Source of the DNA: Bacillota bacterium
GTDB taxonomy: Bacteria > Bacillota > Clostridia > Peptostreptococcales > Anaerovoracaceae
Direction: 5' to 3'
DNA length: 15,457 bases
Assembly (NCBI GenBank): GCA_017534025.1
Contig: JAFWDF010000064.1
Span: forward strand, 1 to 15,457
The translations under genes were made by a program, and so were the position numbers. A model generated the notes under the pieces. The model saw nothing but the letters and a program-made list of their open reading frames with translations. It had not been told where the DNA came from and ran no database searches. Below are positions 1 to 7,663 of this stretch, in pieces; position 1 is the stretch's first letter, and every line of letters begins with the position of its first letter.

Positions 1-2
1 AA

Positions 3-947
3 CTGGCCGGCATTTTCCTGCTGACTTACGACTGCAGTCCGCTCTTCCTGGTCGCCTGGCTGTTTGAAAAAGTGCTTTTCTTCCTGCTGCTGGCGAAGAT
101 CCTGCGGGAATTCGGCCAGCTCAAACAGACTGCGGAGGAGATCGCCTCCGGCAACATGGACGCCAAAGCGGAGACGTCGAACATGTTCCTGGATTTCGAG
201 CAGCACGGCAATGCCCTGAACCGCATCGGAAGCGGCCTGTCCGAAGCAGTGGATGAACGGATCCGCTCCGAACGAATGAAAACGGAGCTGATCACCAACG
301 TTTCCCATGACATTAAAACACCACTGACCTCCATTATTTCCTATACCGACCTGCTGGCCCGGCTGGATCTGGAGGATCCGCAGGCAAAGGAATATATCGA
401 AGTATTATCGAGACAATCCGAAAGGCTGAAAAAACTGATCGAAGACCTGATCGAAGCCTCCAAGGCTTCCTCAGGAACATTAAAAATGGAAATGGAGACG
501 GTCGATGCCGGTATGGTACTGGCACAGGCCATCGGCGAATTTGATGAAAAGATGAAAAAACGGAATATCGACTACTTTGTCCGCCGGGAAGTAACTGATC
601 CGATGGTGCGGGCGGACAGCCGGTACCTGTGGCGCATCTTTGACAACCTGCTGAGCAATATCTGCAAATACGCACAGCCGGGCACACGGGCATACATTGA
701 TATGACGGAAACCGACCGGCAGGTGTCCATCACCTTCCGGAATGTTTCGGAAGCGCCGCTGCACATCTCCGGAGAAGAACTGAAAGCCCGCTTCGTGCAG
801 GGCGACAGTTCCCGGGCAGCGGAAGGCAGCGGCCTTGGTCTGTCCATTGCGGACAGCCTGGCAGGACTGATGGGCGGCGCACTGAATCTCATCGTGGACG
901 GCGACCTGTTCAAGGTGGAACTGACACTCCAGAAAGCCGGAAAATAA
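3..947 (+). CDS. Sensor histidine kinase, C-terminal part (5' end outside window)
   Basis: The frame is open from the left edge, so the N-terminus lies outside the window. The first ~33 visible residues are hydrophobic (end of a membrane segment). A HAMP-like helical linker follows (roughly nt 100-265). The H-box is NVSHDIKTPLTS, with the phospho-accepting His codon at 306-308. The N-box is DNLLSN (about 642-659) and the G-box GSGLGLSIADSL lies near 824-860. This is the usual HisKA plus HATPase_c order of a class I membrane sensor kinase, which autophosphorylates on His and passes phosphate to a response regulator, presumably encoded upstream. A GTG at 72 could be called as a start, but it would cut the membrane segment, so I treat the gene as truncated by the window. 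It ends with tandem TAA TAA. The ligand cannot be inferred. It converges on the next gene with a shared terminator between. Confidence 0.93.
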   Translation: MAGIFLLTYDCSPLFLVAWLFEKVLFFLLLAKILREFGQLKQTAEEIASGNMDAKAETSNMFLDFEQHGNALNRIGSGLSEAVDERIRSERMKTELITNVSHDIKTPLTSIISYTDLLARLDLEDPQAKEYIEVLSRQSERLKKLIEDLIEASKASSGTLKMEMETVDAGMVLAQAIGEFDEKMKKRNIDYFVRREVTDPMVRADSRYLWRIFDNLLSNICKYAQPGTRAYIDMTETDRQVSITFRNVSEAPLHISGEELKARFVQGDSSRAAEGSGLGLSIADSLAGLMGGALNLIVDGDLFKVELTLQKAGK

Positions 948-985
948 TAATGGCTTTCCGCACATAGCATTATAAGAAGAAATAC

Positions 986-1034
986 AAAAATCCGGTCACA
1001 GACACGCTGACGAATCTGTGACCGGATCTTTTTT
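986..1034. terminator. Bidirectional intrinsic terminator
   Basis: A perfect 13-bp stem, 990-1002 with 1015-1027 (arm TCCGGTCACAGA), closes a 12-nt loop. Six T follow on the + strand (1029-1034). On the - strand the A-run 986-990 supplies a U-run. It can end both the kinase transcript (+) and the COG3323 gene (-), whose stop codon overlaps the T-run. Confidence 0.93.
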
Positions 1035-1384
1035 CATTTCCCGGCAACCGGCTGCAGCCCGGTACCCCAGAGCGGAATTACATTGATGACCGGTTCCTCA
1101 TAAGGGTGCGTCCGGCGTACTGCTTCGACGGTTTTCTCCAGGATCCCGGCTGAAACCGTTACTTCCACTTTAAACTCCGGTTCTTCGCTGATCTCGCCCG
1201 CGGAACCAATGAACGGATTTGTCCCTTCCAGCGGGCGCCAGGTTCCCGTAACCCGGCTGTAGGACAGGCAGCAGTCATAATTTCCGATATGTCCGGCGCC
1301 GACTGACTGCAGGACCTTCTGCAGCTCCCGAAAATGCGTTTCCGGAATAAAAATTTCCAGTTTAAAGTAATTAAATTCCATCAT
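1034..1384 (-). CDS. COG3323 protein, stand-alone NIF3/YqfO insert-domain homologue
   Basis: This 116-residue protein matches the PII/CutA1-like domain inserted in the middle of bacterial NIF3/YqfO proteins. Signature pieces are an N-terminal strand LEIFIPETH, GAGHIGNYDCCLSYS (about 29-43), GTWRPLEGTNPFIG (about 47-60) and the C-terminal HPYEEPVINVIPL. The domain is known as a small alpha/beta regulatory-type fold; the biochemical role of stand-alone members is not established. No NIF3 dinuclear-metal catalytic halves are present, so it is not a full NIF3. Two adjacent ATGs (1384 and 1381) could start it; a G-rich stretch (GGCGGG) lies about 6-9 nt upstream. It appears monocistronic and ends in the shared bidirectional terminator. 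Confidence 0.85.
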   Translation of the reverse strand: MMEFNYFKLEIFIPETHFRELQKVLQSVGAGHIGNYDCCLSYSRVTGTWRPLEGTNPFIGSAGEISEEPEFKVEVTVSAGILEKTVEAVRRTHPYEEPVINVIPLWGTGLQPVAGK

Positions 1385-1697
1385 TTATCACCCGCCTCTG
1401 TATCTGCTTAGAATCGCATCCGCTTCTGCTCGCTGGTAATGTCTGCCTGCGGCGCAAATTCATTTTCTCTGTATGCCTTATTTTCACAAACCGTATAACA
1501 TTATGATCATTATTTTTCATCTTAATGCTTTTTGCCTTCTATTTCAAGAAAGGCAGCTCCAGGCAGCCACGAAATCTCCTCCGCTCATTCACCTGCAGCA
1601 CACAATCTCCTCTTTGCTTCTTCAAATTTATGATCTATTTTATATATGAAAAGTAAAGCAATTCCCTCCATTTCCGGAGTCTGAAAGGAGACCCACC
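1385..1697. other. Divergent intergenic region, no gene seen
   Basis: About 310 bp between two divergently transcribed genes. It should hold both promoters. It is A/T-rich around 1480-1540 and 1615-1650, and no conserved RNA, tRNA or convincing small ORF is visible. A short imperfect stem (TGCCTT near 1532 with AAGGCA near 1550) has no adjacent T-run and is not called as a terminator. Confidence 0.6.
1614..1690 (+). promoter_or_regulatory. Weak promoter candidate and ribosome binding site for the beta-helix lipoprotein
   Basis: The RBS GAAAGGAG at 1683-1690 lies 7 nt before the ATG at 1698 and supports that start well. Upstream, TTGCTT (1614-1619) with TATTTT (1636-1641) gives a 16-nt spacer, inside an A/T stretch that also contains TATATA (1641-1646). 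The RBS is clear; the promoter boxes are only a guess. Confidence 0.45.
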
Positions 1698-3188
1698 ATG
1701 AAAACATACAAAAAAGTACTGGCGCTGGCACTTACCTGCGCGCTGGGACTGTCGGCGGCTGCCTGCAGCACCGGGACGAATTCCGGCTCTGCGGATACTG
1801 CCGGATCCGGCCGGGCAGATGCATCCGGGGCCTATCTGACGGCAGACGATCTGACCATAATAGAAACCCTGGAGAATGCCGTGGGCGGCGAGCACGTCAT
1901 CACTGCGGACGGCGAAACCCTCTCTTATTCCGACACGGCCGTGATCAAGTCCGGCGATTCTGCGGAAGGCGACGAAGCGGATTTTTACGGTGATAATGCG
2001 GCCGTATTCGCGACCAACGGCGCCACGCTGGATCTCAGCGGAATTCTGCTGCAGAGCTGCGGCACCCATGCCAACGGCGTATTCAGCTATGGCGAGGGAA
2101 CGGCCATTAACATAGCGGATTCCGTGATCGAAACCAGCGGCGATTGTTCCGGCGGCCTGATGACCACAGGCGGAGGCACTATGAACGCCAGCAACCTGAC
2201 CATTCACACCACAGGGAGATCCTCTGCGGCGATTCGTTCCGACCGGGGCGGCGGCACCGTCACTGTCACCGGCGGCAGCTATTCGACGGATGGTACCGGC
2301 TCTCCGGTAGTCTACTCCACAGCGGATATCACCGTTAATGACGCGAAAATGGAATCCACTGCTTCCCAGGGCGTGGTTGTAGAAGGCAGCAATTCCGTCA
2401 CTCTGAACAATGTGAATCTGACTGCGGATAACAATACAAAAAACAGTGACAAATCCGACTATTACCAGGCAGTCATGATCTATCAGTCCATGTCCGGCGA
2501 TGCCTCGGAAGGAACCGCTTCCTTCACAATGAAAGACGGTACCCTGACGAATAAAAACGGAGATGTTTTCTTCGTGAACAACACAATGGCTGAGATCGCT
2601 CTCAACAATGCAACTATTAAGAATGAAGGAGACGGCGTATTTCTCCGGGCCGCCGCTGCCGGCTGGGGAACAGAAGGCTCTAACGGCGGCCAGGTAACTC
2701 TGAAAGCATCCGGTCAGACCATTGACGGGGACATGGTGGTGGATGAGATTTCCAAACTCAATCTGTATCTGGCAGATGGTTCGGCCTTCACCGGCGCGAT
2801 CAATGCAGACGGCCAGGCAGGCGATGTGTATGTGGAAGTAACCGGCGGTTCCACCTGGACGCTGACCGGTGATTCCTATATCACCAACCTGACCTGTGAC
2901 GCAGATTCCATTAATCTGAACGGTCATACGCTCTATGTGAATGGCAAAGCCTACAGCGAGGGTACGGCTTCCACCGGAGAAGCAATTGAAATCACTGCTG
3001 CAAGCGGCGGACACAACGGAGACATGGCTCCGGAAGGCGAAGGCGGTCCGGATATGAACGGAGAGAAGCCTGCGGGTGAACCGCCTGCCAGACCGGACGG
3101 AGAAAAACCATCCGGAGAACCTCCTGCAAAACCGGGCAGTGAAAATACTTCCGGCAGCAGCTCTTCCGGCAGCAGTTCCGGAAACTGA
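1698..3188 (+). CDS. Exported beta-helix lipoprotein with Pro-rich tail
   Basis: This 496-residue protein has a signal peptide (MKTYKK, hydrophobic core) ending in a lipobox-like LSAAAC, so Cys23 is the likely lipidated residue. A short Ser/Gly/Ala linker follows. From about 50 to 435 there are many short strand-turn repeats rich in Asn, Thr, Gly and Asp (for example GATLDLSGILLQ, NSVTLNNVNLTA, MAEIALNNATIK), typical of a right-handed parallel beta-helix. Residues 436-496 form a disordered, charged Pro/Gly/Ser tail with a 13-residue tandem repeat. Beta-helix surface proteins often act in polysaccharide binding or adhesion, but I see no catalytic motif or known ligand-binding signature, so function stays unassigned. 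The gene has its own RBS and a strong terminator, so it is probably monocistronic. Confidence 0.88.
   Translation: MKTYKKVLALALTCALGLSAAACSTGTNSGSADTAGSGRADASGAYLTADDLTIIETLENAVGGEHVITADGETLSYSDTAVIKSGDSAEGDEADFYGDNAAVFATNGATLDLSGILLQSCGTHANGVFSYGEGTAINIADSVIETSGDCSGGLMTTGGGTMNASNLTIHTTGRSSAAIRSDRGGGTVTVTGGSYSTDGTGSPVVYSTADITVNDAKMESTASQGVVVEGSNSVTLNNVNLTADNNTKNSDKSDYYQAVMIYQSMSGDASEGTASFTMKDGTLTNKNGDVFFVNNTMAEIALNNATIKNEGDGVFLRAAAAGWGTEGSNGGQVTLKASGQTIDGDMVVDEISKLNLYLADGSAFTGAINADGQAGDVYVEVTGGSTWTLTGDSYITNLTCDADSINLNGHTLYVNGKAYSEGTASTGEAIEITAASGGHNGDMAPEGEGGPDMNGEKPAGEPPARPDGEKPSGEPPAKPGSENTSGSSSSGSSSGN
3060..3137 (+). repeat. 39-bp coding tandem repeat (two copies) in the lipoprotein tail
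   Basis: Residues 455-467 (GEKPAGEPPARPD) and 468-480 (GEKPSGEPPAKPG) are two consecutive copies of a 13-residue unit, encoded at 3060-3098 and 3099-3137. They differ at few positions. The unit is Pro-, Glu- and Lys-rich, like a flexible spacer. Confidence 0.85.
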
Positions 3189-3216
3189 AGTGAAAACGGA
3201 ATACGGGGGATCAGAA

Positions 3217-3251
3217 CCGGGAGCACCGCGGCAGCGGCGTTCCCGGCTTTT
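3217..3251 (+). terminator. Intrinsic terminator after the beta-helix lipoprotein
   Basis: The stem runs 3217-3229 with 3234-3246 (13 positions, one G-T pair and one mismatch), has a GGCA loop, and is followed by CTTTT. It starts 28 nt after the lipoprotein stop codon. Confidence 0.85.
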
Positions 3252-3265
3252 GTTATACAACAGAA

Positions 3266-3294
3266 TTGTATCGTTCGGGTATTTGTCGTATAGT
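3266..3294 (+). promoter_or_regulatory. Sigma-A-type promoter for the 63-residue ORF and SRAP gene
   Basis: TTGTAT (3266-3271), a 17-nt spacer and TATAGT (3289-3294) make a good vegetative promoter just after the upstream terminator. The expected start of transcription is near 3301, only about 20 nt before the first start codon. No LexA-like operator is evident to me. Confidence 0.7.
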
Positions 3295-3321
3295 AGAAAA
3301 TATCAGGAGGACAACAATATT

Positions 3322-3513
3322 ATGGAAGAAAACAAATGGAAAACACCCGGCGGACTTTCCGAACCGGCTGCTGAAAGCAGCGACGAGCCTGTCGAATTCA
3401 GCGAAGTGGAGTTTCTCCGCTGGATTGCACAGCAGAGCACCGGTCCGGACCGGGAGGACGGCGATTACTCCGACCGGATTGCTGCCGCATACGGCCAGAA
3501 GTCCGGAGAGTAA
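3322..3513 (+). CDS. Small acidic protein of unknown function (63 aa)
   Basis: The start is chosen from AGGAGG (3305-3310), 11 nt upstream of the ATG at 3322. The frame is open further upstream into the lipoprotein gene, but that part crosses a terminator and promoter and is not coding. The protein is acidic and polar (PAAESSDEPVEFSEVEFLRW), with no signal peptide, membrane segment or motif I recognise; one short amphipathic stretch (VEFLRWIAQQ) may be helical. It precedes the SRAP gene by 44 nt under the same promoter, so the two are likely co-expressed. Function unknown. Confidence 0.72.
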   Translation: MEENKWKTPGGLSEPAAESSDEPVEFSEVEFLRWIAQQSTGPDREDGDYSDRIAAAYGQKSGE

Positions 3514-3557
3514 TTTTACACTTTTTGCATCTGCCATTTTCAGGAATGAAGTCTGTC

Positions 3558-4187
3558 ATGTGCACAAGATATTATCTGGAACAATCAGAAGAATTGAAAC
3601 CATATATTGAAGAAGCGATGCATTCTGCGCTGCGGGAACGCATGGTCGCTGCCCTTGCACGGCCGCTGAAAACGGAAGGAGAAATCCGTCCGACAGATAT
3701 GGTGCCGGTCATTGCCCCTTCCGCAAAGACGCGCACAAAATCCGTATTCCCGATGATCTGGGGGTATTCACCAGCACCGGGAGGCTCTTTACTTTTAAAT
3801 GCCCGGGTGGAATCCGCGGATCGGAAACCCACATTCCGGGAATCCTGGATGCAGCGCCGCTGTATCATTCCGGCGTCCTGGTACTTCGAATGGCAGCATT
3901 TCAGCTCACCGGAAGGAAAAAAGAAGACCGGAGACAAATTTGCCATCCAGCCTTCAGGCGCTTCACTTACGCTGCTCGCCGGCCTGTACCGGATCGAGAA
4001 CGGGTTTCCTCATTTTGTCGTGCTGACCAGAGAATCCTCAGAAGGGATCCGCTTTCTTCATGACCGCATGCCGGTCATACTGGAACCGGCACAGGCTGCG
4101 CAATGGATCCATCCGGCAAGCTCACCCGAAACCGTACGCCGGATCGCGGAAACGGCACTGACAGCCATGGTCTACGAGAAAGTCTGA
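3558..4187 (+). CDS. SRAP-domain abasic-site DNA-protein crosslink protein (YedK/HMCES family)
   Basis: The family forms a stable thiazolidine crosslink between Cys2 and abasic sites in single-stranded DNA, protecting them at replication forks. Because Cys2 must follow the processed initiator Met, the start is the ATG at 3558 (MCTRYYLEQ) and not the upstream ATG at 3525. AGGA at 3542-3545 is a modest RBS. In the 209-residue product I see Cys2, Asn81 in NARVE, Glu111 in RCIIPASWYFEW, and His168 in HDRMPVIL. These correspond to the Cys/Asn/Glu/His set of YedK, so the protein should be active. Length is normal for the family. It follows the 63-residue ORF and ends 9 nt from the convergent ATPase gene, with no room for a terminator between them. 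Confidence 0.95.
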   Translation: MCTRYYLEQSEELKPYIEEAMHSALRERMVAALARPLKTEGEIRPTDMVPVIAPSAKTRTKSVFPMIWGYSPAPGGSLLLNARVESADRKPTFRESWMQRRCIIPASWYFEWQHFSSPEGKKKTGDKFAIQPSGASLTLLAGLYRIENGFPHFVVLTRESSEGIRFLHDRMPVILEPAQAAQWIHPASSPETVRRIAETALTAMVYEKV

Positions 4188-4196
4188 GCCTGCTGT

Positions 4197-5342
4197 TTAC
4201 CGGTATTCCACCGGGATATTCCACGCCTCTGCCTGTTCGATCAGCCTGCGGTTCCGGGCATTCAGGCTGCCGAACCCGCAGCCCGGATCCAGGGTGCAGA
4301 TGACGGTCCGGCAATTCTGCAGAATCTGCAGTGCTTCTTTCACAGCACTTTCCGGCACTGGTTCAAATGGTTCGGAAACGACCACCGTCTGAGCCAGCGC
4401 TTCCGCTACAGGATAATCCAGATCTCCGCGGGAAATGACGCCCGCAGCAAAACAGATGCCGTCTCTCCAGAGCTGCCGGTAAACCGGGATGCCGCTGCCT
4501 GCTCCGCCGATCACAAAAACGGCGGGCGTGCCGGCGCGCCTGCTCAGCTCCAGGGACCCGAACGCGGGCAGATAAGAACCGCAGTCCTCCTCTTTCAAAT
4601 CATACAACCATTCCATCCGCTCCCGGACGAACACTTCATCCGGCGTCCCCTCGAAGACAATCCCGCCATCCTTCACACAGATCACCCGGTCGGAAATTTT
4701 CTGTGCCAGATCCAGCTCGTGCAGTGTCATTAACACGGTAATCCCCTGCTCCATGGCCAGCTTTTTCAGGATGCCCAGCATTTCCAGTTTATACCGGATA
4801 TCCAGGTACGACAGGGGCTCGTCCAGAATCATGACCGCCGGCTCCTGGCAGATGGCCCTGGCCAGCATGACGCGCTGCTTCTGCCCGTCACTGACCTCCG
4901 TAAAATACCTCTCTGCCAGATCTTCTATCTCCACCAGCCGCATCGCTTCCGCAATTTTCTCCCGGTCCTGCCCGCTCAGTACGCCCATACGTCCGGTGTA
5001 CGGATACCGTCCGAAGCTGACGATGTCTTCACAGGTCAGCAGCGCGGGATGCACCCGTTCCGTCATCACGATGGACATCGCTTTTGCCACTTCCTGTTCC
5101 GGCATTTCAAAAAGATTCTGTTCCTTCAGGAAAACCGTCCCGCCCAGCGGCTCCAGCTGGCGGATCAGCGTTTTCAGCAGGGTGGACTTGCCGGCGCCGT
5201 TGGGACCGATGATGGTAATGATCCTGCCTCCGGCAGCGGAAAAATCCAGGTTTTCCAGCACAGGCCGCCGGCCATATCCGACACGGAGGTCTTCCGCGCG
5301 AAGCACTTCTTTTTCCTGTTCCGCATGCAAGCTGTTCCGCAT
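4197..5342 (-). CDS. ABC importer ATPase (BtuD/FecE type) with C-terminal extension
   Basis: A 381-residue ATP-binding subunit for the adjacent FecCD-type permease. Visible motifs are Walker A GPNGAGKST (46-54), signature VSDGQ (150-154), Walker B VMILDEP (170-176), a D-loop (SYLD) and the H-loop His208. The ATPase core ends near residue 260, which is normal. The remaining ~120 residues form an extra domain beginning VFVIGGAGSGIPVY and ending in AEAWNIPVEYR, alternating predicted strands and helices, Rossmann-like in look. I do not recognise its fold with confidence, and it is not an obvious CbiZ domain. The ATG directly abuts the permease TAG; its RBS (AAGGAG) is within the permease end. It is the last gene of the B12-riboswitch operon. 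B12, another corrinoid or another tetrapyrrole/siderophore are possible substrates; the riboswitch favours a corrinoid. Confidence 0.93.
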   Translation of the reverse strand: MRNSLHAEQEKEVLRAEDLRVGYGRRPVLENLDFSAAGGRIITIIGPNGAGKSTLLKTLIRQLEPLGGTVFLKEQNLFEMPEQEVAKAMSIVMTERVHPALLTCEDIVSFGRYPYTGRMGVLSGQDREKIAEAMRLVEIEDLAERYFTEVSDGQKQRVMLARAICQEPAVMILDEPLSYLDIRYKLEMLGILKKLAMEQGITVLMTLHELDLAQKISDRVICVKDGGIVFEGTPDEVFVRERMEWLYDLKEEDCGSYLPAFGSLELSRRAGTPAVFVIGGAGSGIPVYRQLWRDGICFAAGVISRGDLDYPVAEALAQTVVVSEPFEPVPESAVKEALQILQNCRTVICTLDPGCGFGSLNARNRRLIEQAEAWNIPVEYR

Positions 5343-6371
5343 CTAATTCTCCTTCCGCCGTTTCATCATTATCCAGATCACGATTGGCGCGCCGAATACG
5401 GACGTCACCGAACTGATGCTGATTTCCGCCGGTGCAAAAGCGGTTCTGGCGATCAGGTCGCAGAACAGGCAAAAGGTTCCGCCGCCCAGGAAGGAAGCCG
5501 GAATAATGACAGCCGGCTTCGAGGTGCGGAACAGATTCCGGACCAGATGGGGCACCGCCACGCCCAGAAAGGCAATCGGCCCCGCAAAAGCGGTGACACA
5601 GGCGGACAGCACACTGGACAGCAGCACCAGGCGAATCCGGAAGGACCGGATATTCACCCCCATATTCGCCGCATAGGTTTCGCCCAGCTGGTACGCGCCG
5701 ATCGGCTTGACCTGCAGCAGGGTCAGAAACATGGCTGCAGCCGTGATCAGTGTCATCACGCGGACATTTTCCCAGCTGATCCCGGAAAAACTGCCCAGCG
5801 ACCAGTCATGCAGACTGACAATATTGGTATCATCCGCAAAAGTAACCAGAAAATCCGTCACCGCGGAACACAGGTATCCTACCATGACACCGCAGACGAT
5901 GAGTACGGACATATTCTTTACCCTCCCGGATATGGCCAGCACAAAACCCATGGCCAGCATGGACCCGGCAAAAGCTGCCAGCGCCATTCCCGCAGAGTGT
6001 AATATTACACCTTTACTCAGGCAGGCGATCAGGACAAGAGCCACGACCAGCCTGGCACCCGACGAAATTCCCAGCACAAACGGACCGGCAATCGGGTTCG
6101 AAAAAAAGGTCTGCAGCAGTACGCCGGAAACCGCCAGCGCCCCGCCCAGAATCAGCGCTGCCAGCACTCTGGGCAGACGAATGTTCAGCAGGATTTCCGC
6201 CTCCGTCTGCAGCTGCGGATCGGTGTTTCCTCCACCGGAAAGAATACGCAGCACATCGCCGGGCGCAATTTGCACGCTCCCGAGATTCACGGTAATCATC
6301 ACCAGAATGACCGCCAGCACGGCCAGTATCAGGTATCCTGCGGCATACCGCTTTTTATCCGAAGCTCTCAT
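5343..6371 (-). CDS. FecCD/BtuC-family ABC transporter permease
   Basis: A 342-residue, highly hydrophobic protein with roughly nine to ten membrane segments. Family hallmarks are RLPRVLAALILGGALAVSG, followed by the NPIAGPFVLGISSGA stretch, and GPIAFLGVAVPHLVR near the C-terminal third. It should form the dimeric membrane channel for the substrate delivered by the adjacent binding lipoprotein, powered by the following ATPase. Its start codon overlaps the stop of the binding-protein gene as ATGA (4 nt), with AGCAGGA as RBS, so translation is probably coupled. Length is typical. Family assignment is very secure; substrate (corrinoid favoured) is inferred from the riboswitch and CbiK. Confidence 0.95.
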   Translation of the reverse strand: MRASDKKRYAAGYLILAVLAVILVMITVNLGSVQIAPGDVLRILSGGGNTDPQLQTEAEILLNIRLPRVLAALILGGALAVSGVLLQTFFSNPIAGPFVLGISSGARLVVALVLIACLSKGVILHSAGMALAAFAGSMLAMGFVLAISGRVKNMSVLIVCGVMVGYLCSAVTDFLVTFADDTNIVSLHDWSLGSFSGISWENVRVMTLITAAAMFLTLLQVKPIGAYQLGETYAANMGVNIRSFRIRLVLLSSVLSACVTAFAGPIAFLGVAVPHLVRNLFRTSKPAVIIPASFLGGGTFCLFCDLIARTAFAPAEISISSVTSVFGAPIVIWIMMKRRKEN

Positions 6372-7657
6372 TCCTGCTGTTCCTGTTCCAGCCGGCGCAG
6401 ATAGCGCAGTGAACGGCCATCCCCGGCTTCCCCGCTGAAAATACTGTGCAGCTCCAGAATCATGTCACTGGCACAGGTCGTCTCCTGAAACATATTTTTC
6501 CCCGTGCACCACACGTTCCCGTTCTGAACCGCATTAAAATCACTGAAAAGCGCGCTTTTTCCCAGCAGATCGTTCAGATCCTGCAATTCCCCGTCCACCG
6601 TGCAGTTATATAGCAGGATGTCCGCATCCTTTCCCTGGCGGTAGAACTGTTCCATCTGGAGATTCATTGTAGACAGCGCGCTGTCGTCCTCCGGCAGATC
6701 TGTAAACACACTGGTACCGCCGGCCATTTCAATCATATTCATTACATATCCGCCCGGTTTATGTATATTAATGTTTCCGTTGGCGGTCACATAGAAGAAG
6801 GCTGCCGTTTTTCCGGATGGCTCTGTCATACCGGACAGAATACCCTCCAGCTGCCTGGTTTTCTGTTCAAAAAATGCCTCTGCTTCCGGCCCGCGGCCCG
6901 CCATCAGGCCGTACAGCCGGATCCATTCCAGGCGGCCCAGCGGATGGCTCTCGTAGCTGGAATACTCCACCAGCACCGGAATGCCGACAGATTCCAGTTT
7001 TTCCGCGGTTTCCGGGCTGTGATAGATCATGGTGTTTTCAATGGCCAGCCGGCAGCCGTCCCGCAGCAGTGCCTCATAATCCGGCGCGCTGTATTTCCCG
7101 GCGTAGCGCATGCTGCCGGAGCGGATCGCTTCCTGTACTTCCGGCATGCTCCAGTCGCCTTCCTTTGTACTGGTCATGCTGACCGCATCCAGCGCATCCA
7201 GCTGGCGCCAGAAATCCATCACTGACGAAGAGGCCAGGTAGAGATGGTCCAGCGGCAGGCACAGCGCCGTGATATCTTCCTCCAGGCCGGACGGCACAGC
7301 CTGCCCTTCCGGCACCAGGAGACAGCGGGACTGTTCCCGGTCCGGCGGGCCGAAGGTCACCAGCGCGTATGGCCGTCCGCCATCCGCCGCCTCGAAGTAG
7401 TCCACCGCAAACATTTCCGCGTACCGGAGTTCCATGCTTCCGGTTTTCTGCAAATCCTGCCACGCCGGACCAGTGTCCTGCGCGCCGGAGGGTCCTGCGG
7501 CGCCCGGTAAGCCTGTGCTCTCTTCTGCCACCCGGGCGCCGCTTTCCGGCTCACCGGCGCTGCCGGCTGCGCCGCCGCCGGCACCGCAGCCCGCCAGCAA
7601 AATCATTAACAGTATCAGCCATACTGCCGCCGAAAAGAATCCTCTGAATCTCCGCAT
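6368..7657 (-). CDS. BtuF/FepB-type substrate-binding lipoprotein
   Basis: A 429-residue exported protein with a signal peptide ending LLAGC (lipidated Cys24), then a Gly/Ala/Glu-rich tether to about residue 70. The rest is a class III periplasmic-binding fold: an N-lobe with SAPDYEALLRDG and GIPVLVEYSSYESHPLGRLEWIRLYG, a linking helix, and a C-lobe with a conserved-looking GGYVMNMIEMAGG stretch. This fold binds iron-siderophores, haem or corrinoids. The context (B12 riboswitch, CbiK, FecCD permease) favours a corrinoid or metal-tetrapyrrole ligand. It begins 6 nt after the upstream lipoprotein gene, with AGGAA as RBS, and overlaps the permease by 4 nt. The substrate cannot be read from sequence. 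Confidence 0.92.
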   Translation of the reverse strand: MRRFRGFFSAAVWLILLMILLAGCGAGGGAAGSAGEPESGARVAEESTGLPGAAGPSGAQDTGPAWQDLQKTGSMELRYAEMFAVDYFEAADGGRPYALVTFGPPDREQSRCLLVPEGQAVPSGLEEDITALCLPLDHLYLASSSVMDFWRQLDALDAVSMTSTKEGDWSMPEVQEAIRSGSMRYAGKYSAPDYEALLRDGCRLAIENTMIYHSPETAEKLESVGIPVLVEYSSYESHPLGRLEWIRLYGLMAGRGPEAEAFFEQKTRQLEGILSGMTEPSGKTAAFFYVTANGNINIHKPGGYVMNMIEMAGGTSVFTDLPEDDSALSTMNLQMEQFYRQGKDADILLYNCTVDGELQDLNDLLGKSALFSDFNAVQNGNVWCTGKNMFQETTCASDMILELHSIFSGEAGDGRSLRYLRRLEQEQQE

Positions 7658-7663
7658 TTTCGG

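Noticed and set aside
72..947. GTG at 72 as the histidine kinase start
   Set aside because: The frame is open to the window edge and encodes hydrophobic residues that fit a membrane segment, so the gene is cut by the window.
1635..3260. Very long antisense frame opposite the beta-helix lipoprotein
   Set aside because: The + strand product has a signal peptide, lipobox, RBS and terminator. The antisense frame is a by-product of its repetitive composition.
3525..3557. Upstream ATG for the SRAP gene
   Set aside because: It would bury the catalytic Cys, which must be residue 2 in this family.
4188..4196. Terminator between the convergent SRAP and ATPase genes
   Set aside because: The gap is only 9 nt and no hairpin with a T-run is visible there; transcripts probably overlap.
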